NCBI GenBank assembly: GCA_007449985.2
Contig: VIIQ02000611.1
Coordinates: 142,266-206,265, forward strand
Origin: Desmodesmus armatus
Taxonomy: Eukaryota > Chlorophyta > Chlorophyceae > Sphaeropleales > Scenedesmaceae
DNA length: 64,000 nucleotides
Direction of reading: 5' to 3'
Within the stretch, counting starts at the first letter, position 1. The number at the start of each line of letters is the position of its first letter. This document shows, one piece after another, positions 20,301 through 31,092 of the stretch. The notes below the pieces were generated by a model. It ran no database searches and was not told where the DNA came from. It was given only the letters and a program-made list of their open reading frames with translations. The position numbers were made by a program, and so were the translations under genes.

Positions 20301-23005
20301 GCTGCGTACTGGCTTGCAGGTTGGGGGCGCCGAGGAGGCGGCGGGGGTGGGGGCGCTGGAGCACCGTAGATGGGTGGTGGCCCGCGCCTGTCTCTGTACT
20401 CGCCACCCGGCGGGGGTCCCCAGTCCCGCTCCCTGCCTCCCCAGTGGCCGTCCCTGTCGTCTTCTGCCTCCATGACATTGCGCACGATGGACATGAACAG
20501 CGCCGAGGGGTTGCGCACCAAGCTGAAGTCCATGCTGCCAAACCTGCAGGACACAGCAGGGGATAGAGTGCGAGGTATTTATATAAGTTGCGTTTGGATT
20601 CAATGATAAGCGGCAGACATGACACTGCGCACGATGGACATGAGGGGTTGCGCACTGCGCTGAAGTCCATGCTGCCAAACCTGCAGGACACAGCAGAAGG
20701 CAGAGGTGTGATGCATCGGAGCAGCACACAACGGGGCGGCATGCATGAGAGGTTGACGGCGCCATCAGTAAACTGCTGCTGAATGGGTTCTGCTGAGTAC
20801 TGCTGGCAGCCAAGTATCTCAGGTGGTGTGCTGACAGCTCCCTTGACGGCCGCATGGTGCTGCCATCGACTACTAACATCAGCCTGCCCGCGCAAAGTCT
20901 TTGTAGCCGCTGTTGGTGCCATTTGCAGTGACATCCAATGCTGCAGTCGCGCAACTGTACTTATGGTTGTGACCACCCACCTGTCCAGAGCCATAAGTGC
21001 CCGTGAGGGTGGCAGGGCTGCCAGCGCATCCAAGCTGCGCTGATCCAGCTCTGCAACCTTGGGGTTCACTGCAGGCAGCAGCAGGCACAGTGCAACGGCA
21101 GACCTTCACATGCATGAACAAACAACCTTTGCACTCCTTGCTCACTGGCGCTGTACGCCACTAGTTGCAGCAGGCACAGTGCAGCAGCCGCATGTGTCAC
21201 ACCCCTCACACACAAAAGCAGGTACAAGCTTGCTGAGGTGATACTCAGCCAGGATGGCAAGCGAATAAAAAACGCATCTGGACGCACAGTGTGGACAACA
21301 AAGCACGAGCCACACTGCAGAACCAGGCACAGAAAATGCCTTGAGCATCTCTGAGTAGGAGGTGAACTCCGTCATGTGGAGGTGCGACTTACTCTGCTTG
21401 ATATCATCAAACTTCCGTTGCACTGGCGGCACCAGCAGCGGCAGGCCGTCAGGTGCAAGGGGCGGGGCGTCGTAATTGTCGCGCACCATGTGCTGCCTGC
21501 GCCTGATGGCTCCTGCAGACAACACAACAAAATGTGCCGGATTAAAGGGAATGAGAACCCCTGCCTTCCAGCGTGGCACCAGCCAGTCACGACATGATGC
21601 ATCCTGCTCGCTGCTTGCAGCGCAATGCTTCACCTCACTGCTTCAAAAGACGCTTCTGAAAACATCAGCACGCTACCACAAGCACCCCAACACTTGCAGC
21701 AGCCCCATATCAATGCCCGCTACCAGCCGTACAACTGAAAGACCACCCAGCGCACCTGCCAGGTATGCGCGCCTGTTGCGCACTTGGCTGAGGTCCCCTG
21801 AGCAGTAGTGCTCCAGGGTCTCAAGAGCAACTGATGCATCAAACTTGCTGAGCTCTGTGATGTTCCGCTCATCCAGGTCGCTGTACATGAGCTGTTGTTG
21901 ACATCAGGGGCACGCGCAGGAAGAAGCACACCGCCGACACGCAAGAGGAAGGTACACATGACACACGGTCACGGGATGCAGGGCGCCACAAACAGCAACA
22001 AACAGCAGCACCGTGTCAGCGGGGCGTGAGGATGGGGGCGGGTTGCATGTGGCAAGTTGCATGTGCCGAGTTGCATGTGCCAAGAATTGCAGGAAGCACG
22101 TCGTGTGAGCGGCTAACCACCGCATGGGTGGAAGGTATCGGGAGTAGCGCCCACGCGTGCGTCATACAGGCATACACGTTCTCTGCAGGTCGGCGGCCGG
22201 ACTGTGGAATCGCGCGTGCTGAGCTGTGCATGCGATATTGTGCGAAGTGAAGCAACAAACTGCCCTACAGATGTGACGAAAACCCCTATTCAGTCGACAG
22301 GGAAACAGTTGTGCCGCCCTTGCGCTGGCGGCTGCCACAAAGCGAGTTGGGTACGCTGCAAAAACCGAGCGCTAGTGTCATCTCAGCATGCATGCTGTGT
22401 CTCATAGCGGATGGGCCTCCATACAAAGGCCCTGGGGGGAAGCATGCTGCTTGCGCACTCAAGCAACACGGTTGCATGGGCTGCCTCTTTGACAGGCTTT
22501 CAGCACTGATGGATTGAACAGCGTTGCCAGCCAAGCTACTGCTGACCGCTGCACGATGAACGGGACCATGCTCAGTGGCGCAACTGCAGCGGTGGCATTG
22601 TTGCTGCCAGCCACATCACACGGGTATGTGGCACGGCTAGGACGCCTACCAGGCCATCGTCGAACATGGAACGAAGCTTTATCCGTACGGAAGGGTCCAT
22701 GGATTCCAGGAAGTCTGCGAGCGACCGAGAGACCGAACAGCAGCGGTGCTGTCATTGGTGGTGGACTGCACTGACACAGGGTGTTCCGCTGGCTCTGCCA
22801 CCACGTTCGATCGAATCTGCCGTCCATGATCATGGGGTTTGGTATATGCCGGTGGCAGAAAGAACAGGCAAACGTCAAGCTGCTCCCAGTCCCACTCACC
22901 CTCCACCACCTTGCTGCTCTGGTTGCTGTTCTGGTGCTCCCGCTTGATGGGCCTGTCCCCGTCATCAGACGGATCCCTGGACCTCTTCCCATACCTGTCT
23001 GCCAT
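17386..23005 (-). CDS. Protein with four hnRNP Q/R acidic-domain-like units
   Basis: Exons (minus strand): 23005-22900, 22714-22650, 21891-21756, 21512-21393, 21068-20981, 20543-19712, 18514-18377 and 17901-17386. They sum to 2001 bases, an unbroken frame of 666 residues. Four units share a helical block ending in (V/I)RN...(Y/F)(L/M)xx(V/I)xR: DLSQVRNRRAYLAGAIRR, DFSLVRNPSALFMSIVRN, QSQIRNINAYFMSAVKK and SMTAVRNMPGYIMGIAKR. This pattern resembles the N-terminal acidic (NURR-type) domain of hnRNP Q/R. No RRM was seen. The big exon has an Ala/Pro/Gly-rich linker (about 19850-20450), and exon 8 starts with an RGG-like stretch. A role in RNA metabolism is inferred. The N-terminus MADRYGKRSRDPSDDGDRP is basic/acidic and NLS-like. 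Exon relics lie in its introns. Confidence 0.75.
18622..18660 (-). pseudogene. Exon relic: copy of the start of exon 7
   Basis: An acceptor plus the first 29 bases of exon 7 (GTGAGCATGCTGGACGACAA) is repeated 136 bp upstream of the real exon (acceptor at 18650 against 18514). A G-run, C-rich on the gene strand, lies beside both. The sequence leaves the exon after GTGTGGCA. Confidence 0.75.
19017..19153. repeat. Imperfect hairpin, MITE-like, in intron 6
   Basis: Arms of about 60 bases pair imperfectly. The left arm runs GTCTCCCTTTCTG...CTGCCGTATGTGG and the right arm is its approximate reverse complement (CCAACATACGGC...AAAGGGAGACG). It is non-coding. Confidence 0.65.
19468..19504 (-). pseudogene. 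Exon relic: second copy of the start of exon 7
   Basis: CAG|CTGAGCATGCTGGATAACAA... is a more diverged copy of the exon 7 start, in the same intron. Beyond the exon match it resembles the relic at 18622 (CAACGCGTC against CAAACGTGTC), so the two relics share ancestry. Confidence 0.65.
20616..20690 (-). pseudogene. Exon relic: copy of the start of exon 6
   Basis: Acceptor plus about 65 bases of exon 6 (GTTTGGCAGCATGGACTTCA) is repeated 137 bp upstream of the real acceptor (20680 against 20543). It has a 10-base internal deletion in the VRNPSALFM region that would shift the frame, so it cannot replace exon 6. Confidence 0.75.
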
Positions 23006-23808
23006 AATGCAGTGCCTGCTCCCTCAGCAAGCCGAAAGGCGCCACCAACAGATCGCTGCTTAGCAGTGCTACGTTTGGCAAGGGCACCCGCAAGATACTT
23101 CAACGACCTTTGACTAAAGGATACTCAGCCATACAAACAACGCACGCCTTTTTTGGCAGGCTCAGCCTGGCTGCAGATGGTCTAGACCAGTCTGATCCGC
23201 AAGAAGCCTTCAGAGTGTCTGCTTAGCAGTGCTTGGTGTGGCAAAAATAGGACAACGGACTCACCAACTCTTGTGCGTGGTTTGATGCAAAAGTTGGCTT
23301 GAGTGAGGTTTTTCAAGGTTCCATTGTGTTGACCGCCCTTGATTGGTCTGGTGATTATCAATAGGACCTGTGGCTGGACTGCTCGGCACACATACGGCAA
23401 GCATAAAGCCTAAGCATCGACACTCACAATGAGCATCCACCTCCCATCCCTGACACATATCACCGCCTGGACTGGGACTTGCTACCTGCAGGACAGCTGT
23501 ACAGCTGTCGCAGCTGAACCAGCCTGGCTTGGATGCGCTGACGTACGTTCAATATTGGCAGTTCAACTGCTAGATAGCAATGATATCATTGTTCGGTACT
23601 GTATGCAGAGTACTTTGCACAGAACAGCCAAATCAAAGTCCAAGCCTCACTTCGTAAGCAGCGAATAAAAGCTGCACTGCTTGCGAGCTGCACTGCTGCT
23701 GTGGCATCAGTGCTGCCAAGGAGCTCACAGACCAACAACAATATCAAGCAGGGCTTCACAGCATCCTGGTACAACACCCAATCCTGCAGTCTGCTCTGCT
23801 TCAGTACA
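23006..23808. other. Intergenic, no gene seen
   Basis: This lies between the start of the acidic-domain gene and the 3' end of DHFR-TS, both on the minus strand. It should hold the promoter of the former and the 3' UTR of the latter. No motif is claimed. Confidence 0.4.
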
Positions 23809-26800
23809 TCATGCTGCCTCTGATCCAGTGTCGATGCTCAAGGCTGGGAAGTGTGTGGGCACAGTCTGCAGCAGACTCTTGGCAGCATCCAAGTCCCGTG
23901 GGTCTAGGTAAGCCTGGCCCATGGTGTAGCAAAGGTCTCCTGGCCGCATCATGGCAGCCTGCATAACAGGTGATCAGCAGTCGGCAGTGCAGGTGCGTGT
24001 GCAAGTGTTGGTGACAGGAAGTTCCATTGGAGGCCGCTGCTGAATGATCCCAGCTGCGAGCCTGAGGTGCAGACATGAATGGGGCAAGATAAGCTGTTAC
24101 AAGCCTGCCTACAGCCTGCACGTGGTGCGCACTGGTGCTGATCTTCAGCACCAGCCCCCTGGAAGGCCGCAAACATAAGGAGCTTGTCACAGTTGAATGC
24201 TCAGATAACATGTCCTGTGTGCTGGCATGCTACGGCATACACAATCCCTACATAGTATGCACACACCTTTGCCAGCATGTATGTCAATAGAGCATAGCAG
24301 CCTGTAGTGAAGGGCGCATGTAGGGCATTCCCGCATGCCTGGTAAACATGGCAAGACAACTCTCCACCTGCCACCTTGAACTGGGAGCAAAAACAACAAA
24401 CAGCACACACAACACGGGAAGCACTGTCAGTGAGACTGTTTGAATGCATGCATGCAATGCTGTGTGGCAGTGCATAGCTATGAGAATCTTCCTATAGGTG
24501 CCTATGCAGTGCGTAGTGCCCCGAGGACAGGCTGCCTTGAGTTTCTCAGCATCATGCCGTGGTACCATTTTGCCGGCGGCCATCGCATCTCTCACACTTT
24601 CAGAGAGACTCTCATGCCAACTGTTGAGCAAGCATACCTGGCCCTGTATCAAGCTTGGAGCTTGCTCATGGAGTGGCGGCTTGGCAGAAATGGGGTCGTC
24701 TCTCCTTGAAGCGGCTGGATCCCAGTGGATCAGGGCTGGGGACGCGCTGTCCAGAATGCTGCCGTCAGCCAATGCCACTATGCCCCGCAGTAGTGTCCTG
24801 ATCGGTTGGGACATGTCTGCAGCACATCGCAATGATTTCCACAGTTGTGCAACCATCAAGGATGGTTAGCATGCTGCGCAGGCATGACCACTTCACCTGA
24901 GCCCACAGCCTTGAGATGCATGACTTGAAAAGCACACAGCGCATCAAAACTATGAACAAGTTGTTCTGGCGGGCAATATTCTGGGGTACATCATCTGCGC
25001 GCCCGGGGATGTGTGGGTTGGATCTCCAATAGGTGATGGCTTCAGGCAAGGCCCGAAGCACCTTGGACGATATCTAGACTCTTGCTGTGTCCATGCAGCA
25101 GTGCTCACCGGGTGCGATGACGACCAACTGCCCACCAACAGGTGGTGTAGCCAGCCTGCTGTCAGGGTAGATGTCGTCAGTGGTGCTGGCACTGCTGCAG
25201 CTGCTGCTCCTGTTACTGATGCTGCTCCTGTTGCTGCTGCTCCTGTTGCTGCTGCTCATCATTGAGCCACTGCACTCAATGCCATTGCTGTCCGCACACA
25301 TCTGCATGTCAGGACCGCTTTCAATGACGGCTGTTTGCACATCAGCACTCCCTTGCATGAACCCTGACACTTCAGCAATCATGCCTGCACAAAGCCCACA
25401 CAGCAGATAGATGCATCTGAAGTGCAGTACGTGCGATATATTACATGCACATGCAGTATTGACATAGCAGCAAGAGTGGCTTTGAAAGCCGACAGCATCA
25501 TCATGATGCAAGGTCCCGTCTGCTGTACTATCACATACTGTAGGACCAGGCATGACAGACTGTGATGACTCATGAGCCCAGCCGGCACCATACCTGTCAG
25601 AGGTTCAAAGCAACTGCAGGGCGCTTTCTACTTAGCAAGCCGCACCTTGCCAGTCGTCCCGCATGCATGTCATCAGGGGAAAGTTGTGCCTGAGGTCATA
25701 GCGGTGCTGCACTCCACAATTGCTGGCACATCCACTGACGCTGCCCTGAGGGTCAAACCTCTGGGTCAGGCTTCGTACAAGGTCCAGCAACTGCATACCG
25801 GCCGGAGAACATACACAGTACGGTACAGGCATGGGGACAAGGACCCAAGCTCGGCATTAGCCAGCAAGCAAACTGCTGAAAAGAGTGTTCCATAGGGCAT
25901 ATCACTTGACATACCCCAGTCTCTGACGTCAGGTGCGCAGGCAATCAAATCACTCACCAAGCCAGCTGTCAAATCCAGAAGCCTTCACGTCTAGTGGTTT
26001 TGAGAAGTCAACGAGTGCAGCCTGAAACAATGTTGTGTTCACTCAGTGTGTTCACTCAGGCTGGGCATGGCTAGTCACAGCGGCTGTGGACAGCCCCTGA
26101 CATGCATCCACCAGCTCCGGCCAGGCTGCTTGACTTCTGCAAGACGCTTTCCCGCTGCTGGTTGTCACCCAATGTGACCCCGTCACAGTTGCATGCAGTG
26201 CAATGCATCATGCATTGGGTTGCACTGCACCGCTCTGCATAACCACTGTGGCTGCGCCATGTTGTGTTATCAACATGTTTTGTGGTGCAGGCATCGTGCA
26301 CTCCGCCCAAGTGCTGCAGACCCAGCTCCATTTCGCATCACGTAGCTTGAAGCAACCAGCAGCAAACAGTCGCTGAGCCCTGCTGGAGCCCCATAAGCCT
26401 GCCCACCTGCAACTCAGCGTGTGCATTGTTCATGCCTGCAGGAAGAACAGGCATGCCGCCTACTCTGTCGATGGGGCCAGGCCCCTGACTGTCCAACGAC
26501 AGCAGCTGGGAGCCCTGTGCTGGCTCGCGCGTGTAGCAAGCAAACTGGTACCGAACACCGTGGTCGAGCTGAGGTGGTGATGAGCTCCACAAGCGCCAGG
26601 GACTGCCTGGAGGGGGAATGAAATGTGGGGAGTGTGCAGATAGAAAGCGACGTGCTGAGTGCCTTGTCGCGTCAGCTTTTGAAGTTGACGTACTGAGGGT
26701 GTGTCAGCAGCTGCAGACAGTGCATGTGTGCAGTATCAGCTGCAGCGACCACGGCGGCGCTGCCGCCAGAGGGCAGCCAAGCAGAGCTTGACAAGCAGTG

Positions 26801-28011
26801 TCTTTTGAGACACATCAGGACATGATTGTGTCTTCAGAAAGCAGCAAGGCGCAGTGTCAAGGTCACTTCCATACACTGAGGCTTGGGGCACATCTGCGCT
26901 GCTAGCAGTGAGTGCGCTGGCTCTGCACTGCAGTATGGTACTGTGCCCACACCCAGAAAGCTGCTGGGCATGGTCTGCTGCGCACTCACCGGCAACCCTA
27001 ATGTCTGGGAAGAACCTGTCACACTCGGGGTTGGCATCTACATGTGTGATGTGTAGAGCTGAGCAGCGCTCGCTTGCCACAGCCTCCCTGTAGATCTGCA
27101 CCAGCAAGACCAGCCTGGGGTGTCGACGCAGTGAATCAAGATGTTTCTACTAGGTGTACTGCCGTGCATGGTTTCCAAAAAACAGCATGCCATGCTGAAG
27201 ATGCCCCGGGCGGTGCTGTGAGTTGTACATGTGCAATCAAGCTGCATGCAAGCTGCGGACGATGTGGTGATGCTAGGGGCCCCTCACTGGCAACAGCATG
27301 CCTGCAAACTGCACTTATGGGATTTTGGTACACTGTCATTTGCCCTGGAGTTAACTGCAGACCATAACGGGGTGTTCAGGCTCGGCCTGAACCATGTAAC
27401 AGTAACGGTAACAGTAACAGTATAACGCACCGCTTGTCCGCCAAGAATGAACACCGTGTCGATGTTGGCACACCTGCTGCCGTCTTCCACGAGCTGCATG
27501 GCACCCTCAAGGCTGTCTGCGTATAGGAGCTCATCTGTTGACGGTGGAAGCTGCTGCTGCTGCAGCTCGGATTCAGTGCTCGAAGCACTGCTCCTCTTAG
27601 CTGCTGCTGTGATGCTGTTGCTGTGGTCAGGTGCGGTGGCACACTTGGCAGACGGCGGACTGCTGGTGAGGACAATGGTGAGCCGCCCTGGAAGGGGCTG
27701 CAGGTGCACGGGAAGGCCTCTCAGTATCTGAAGAAAACCAATGCGCCCGATAATGACAGCATTGCGCAGGCTGGGATGCCGGGTTTTGCCAGTCAGCTGC
27801 AGCAGGTACTGGTGATCTCCTGCAGGTGGTGACACAGCAGTCAGGAGGCATCACTACTTGCCGAGTGGACCGTGAGCAGCGATCAGATGATTATGTTTGT
27901 CACTGAAGCTGCATGGTCACCTGGTAAATGAAAGGGCAGCACTCCGTTCTTGCCGATGCCAAATTGCTCAGTGACTGCCACCATGCATTGAAAGGACCGT
28001 CTGATGTTCAT
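23809..28011 (-). CDS. Dihydrofolate reductase fused to a degenerate thymidylate synthase (DHFR-TS)
   Basis: DHFR exons (minus): 28011-27921, 27819-27431, 27095-26990, 26606-26407. Key signs are VAVTEQFGIGKNGVLPF, LPGD (the acid-bearing loop), LPGRLTIVLTSS, VFILGGQA and IYREAVASERCSALHIT. A low-complexity Ser/Gln insert lies in exon 2. TS-like exons follow: 26021-25958, about 25849-25646 (MQLLDLVRSLTQRF, YDLRHNFPLMT), 25384-25109 (MIAEVSGFMQGSADVQ), about 25073-24980, 24816-24638, 24380-24267 (ELSCHVYQACGNALHAPFTT) and 23958-23809 (RPGDLCYTMGQAYLD, stop TGA). Gene order and spacing fit bifunctional DHFR-TS of plants and protists. TS positions that are normally near-invariant are changed: no PPCH catalytic motif, QRSxDxxLGxPFN reads QACGNALHAPFT, DAHVY reads QAYLD, and the C-terminus is short. 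Middle TS exon junctions are not all in phase. DHFR may function; TS probably does not. Confidence 0.7.
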
Positions 28012-28286
28012 TTTTCCTGGTGACTTGAGAAGATTGGGTGGATGTTGGAGCAGTTTGTGATAGCTCACTGTGCCGAATCGCGAACTTGAAATGAGAGCCG
28101 TCAGCTTGATGCACAGCGCACCCATAGATTGTAGTTCATTCCCACCATTCCAACTGTTGCATGAGTGCTCGTTGCCGATAGGTGCAGGACGGGTATGTAC
28201 TCCCACGTACGGGTATGTACTCCCACGTACGGGTACGGAACTCCCACTCATATTCGTGGGGAAGGTCACAGAATGGTGGGGTCCGT
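28012..28286. promoter_or_regulatory. Divergent promoter between DHFR-TS and GTP cyclohydrolase I
   Basis: Only 275 bases separate the two inferred start codons, which point away from each other. Near its middle, a 20-bp unit gggtatgtactcccacgtac is repeated in tandem at 28191-28210 and 28211-28230, with a partial third copy to about 28246. Co-regulation of two folate-pathway genes through these repeats is an inference. Confidence 0.55.
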
Positions 28287-28927
28287 ATGAAATGGAAACG
28301 TGAAAAGGGATCATCAACACCCCGTACAGGTGTTCTTTACCTATAGGAGCCTGCTGAAAACTCTCCGCGTAGCACGCTGCCGGCCGCTGTAACCCTCATT
28401 TACCTCGGTCACTTGCAGCACTTGGCAGCGCCAAGTCCATCATGCAGGCAGCTGTCCGCACCATTCTGTCTGGAATTGGGGAGGACCCAACTCGGGAGGG
28501 TCTCTTGGACACTCCTAAGGTAAACGAGGCTGGTAGCGCTCATGATCAGGCGAGATGGCAGCGACAGAATGCACTGGGCATCCCGCATGCATCCTGCAGT
28601 TGAGTTGGAATCCAAAGGGAGACTATCACACAACTCATTGCATGCCTGACATGCCCCATGTGCTGACTGCAGCGGGTGGCCAAGGCGACAGTAGCAATGC
28701 TGGCAGGCTATGGCAAAACAGGGGCAAGGTAAGGCATAAACGTAGTATGGTGTGCTTGGGTGCCTCTCCATCGACAGACTGTATTTATCCAGCTGCTGAG
28801 CATGTCACAGTTCAGGGAAAGCAGTCCAGTCAATGATGAGGCAACTCATTGGCCAGTTTCTGCATGTGCATCTGGCTTTCAAAGTCGTTGAAGTTCAACG
28901 ACACCCCCAAGCATGACCCTGTCTCTT

Positions 28928-28958
<31 letters not shown>

Positions 28959-31092
28959 TGTGCTGCTGTCGCCCTTTGCAACTTCTTCACTGCAGTACCA
29001 TTGGTGACGCCCTCTTCCACGAAGAGATCCTGTCAGGCAACGAGCCAGGCGTGGTGCTGGTGCGCGACATCGAGTTTGCTTCCCTTTCAGAGGACACCCT
29101 CCTGCCCTTCCACGGTCGCGCGCACATCGCCTACCTCCCCTCCAACGGCACTGTCCTGGGCCTGTCCAAGTTGGCAAGACTCACCAACACCTTCTCCAAA
29201 AGGGTACAGCAGCAGGAGACCCTGCAGAAAGACCTCCTGCACGCCCTGATGACCCACGTCAATGCATCAGGGGCTATGGTCGTGCTGGAGGCAAGCCACC
29301 TGACCTTTGCCCAGCCCAAGCAGCCTGTGCGCGTGACAGCAGCAGTGTCTGGCAGCTTTGCCCGGCCTTGTAGCAGCACCCCCTCTGAGGTTCTGGCCAT
29401 GCTGGGTATGAGTGCCCACACCAAGCTGGCCTATTTTGAGGAGACCCCTGCAGATATCGAGGTGGAGGTGTCAGATGTGCTCGACCAGGACACCTACAAG
29501 GCCAGCAAGGGGCCCAGCTGCTGTGCCAAGCCATGCTATGATGTGACGGCAGCAAGCGGCACCACACTCCACAGGTGCGTGTTCAAAACTATGATGATCT
29601 GTTGCAGAGCAGACACACGTGCACGTGGGGGATTGTGCAGTCTTGTATTGTGCTGTGTGGAGATCACTTGGCGTTGTCAGCGGCTCCTTGACGCACATGT
29701 GACAGTCTTCATCCCGCTTGTGCGCCATTGCATTCCCAGATACAGACAGCACTAACGGCAGTTCATCACATCAATACAATGCCACTGCCCCTGGCAGGGG
29801 CAACCCAGTGAATGCATGCCCACGCTTCTAACTGTTGCCAGTGAATGACGGCACCTGCGCACCTGCTGTGCTGCCTGTTTGTATTGCACAGCGGCATCAA
29901 CGGCAACAGCGAGGTCTTGGTTGGAGCAGCATACACCCTGCTTCAGGAGGCGGCCCGCTCAGTGGGCGTGGAGCTGCCCCCACCCGCCTACAGGCCTCAG
30001 CACAGCGCTACATCGCCAACCTCATCGAGGCGACCTCAGGCTTCCGCAACGTGCCCCCTGTTCTGCAGCTCTCGCGCTCTGCATCCCTCACCAGCAGCAG
30101 CAGCGGCAGCGGCGGCAGCATGGAGATGGTTGTTGAAGGCCTGACAGAGAAGAGCTACCACCTGCCTTTTGTGTCCCAGTGCGAGCATCATCTGCTGCCG
30201 TTTTACGGGAGCCTGCACGTCTGCTGCTTGCTGCCTGAGGATGCTGGAGGGGCTATGAGCGAGGACGAGGTGCACCAGATTGTCGAGACCTTCACCAAGC
30301 GCCTGCAGCTGCAGGAGCGCATCTGTCAGCAGGTAATCATGCAATCCGTGTACTGGGAGGGAACTTGGGTGGCTGGTTGAGGGGGCATATGCCACACAAC
30401 AGTGATAGAAACGGGATGTGGTGTGCTGTACACTTTCGCTGCCACGCCCGTTTGTTGGGCAGACGGGACATCAGCAGGGGGCAGTAGGGGGCTATGGCTG
30501 TGTGCTATCACAAGATATGCAGGCAGGGTCCAGTTTGCTTCTTTACTGCTTCATGCTCACAGCACGAAATGCTACCGTAATGCTGCATCATGGTTGTCGG
30601 ACAAATGGCTGCCTGACATCAGGCAGTGGACAGGCAACCGCCGAGCAGCCTCTGCTGTCAGTGTTGGCTATGGCTTGCCAGTACTGGGTTGTTATTCTCT
30701 CACACAGCTCAGACTCGTCCACTGCTACTGGCAGATTAGTAATAACTGTTGCCCCCCCAGCAGATTAGTAATCATTACTAGTACTTAGTAAGTTGCCGCC
30801 CTAGCAGATGACTAATCTCTGCTGCCGCACTGTGTGGTGTGTCCTCCAGGTTGCAGAGGCAGTTGAGGACGTCTCTCGAGCAGCAGGTGTGATGGTGGTT
30901 GGCCGTGCAGCCCACATGTGCATGGTTGCACGCGGTGTGGAGAACCACGGAGGCAGTACCGTTACTGCTGCAACACGTGGCGTGTTCAACAGCTCAGCTA
31001 CCATGAGGCTGAAGTGCCTGAGAGAGGCCCACCGTCGCCAGGAAGGCTCTGGAGACCAGCGCCCATGCAGCAACCATTGCTGCTCATGCTGA
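28287..31092 (+). CDS. GTP cyclohydrolase I, plant-type two-domain
   Basis: Exons: 28287-28329 (tentative), 28419-28519, 28673-28728, 28996-29574, 29892-30332 and 30850-31092 (TGA). If exon 1 is wrong, the ATG at 28431 is next. The enzyme converts GTP to dihydroneopterin triphosphate, the first step of folate synthesis. Two tandem GCHI halves are visible, as in plants. The N-half (GEDPTREGLLDTPKRVAKAT ... SLSEDTLLPFHGRAHIAYLP) lacks the zinc CEHH motif. The C-half keeps it (SQCEHHLLPFYGSLHV) and has AAHMCMVARGVENHGGST with the second zinc cysteine. Exon 5 changes frame between ...LLQEAARSVGVELPP and ASAQRYIANLIEATSGFR, near a CCCCC run (about 29972-29997). One missing base would fix it; a very short intron (about 32 bases ending CTACAG) would also restore frame. 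Confidence 0.9.

Noticed and set aside
24090..24180. Possible extra TS exon (GLVLKISTSAHHVQ)
   Set aside because: Direct joining of the exons ending at 24267 and starting at 23958 is in phase and matches the TS family order without it.
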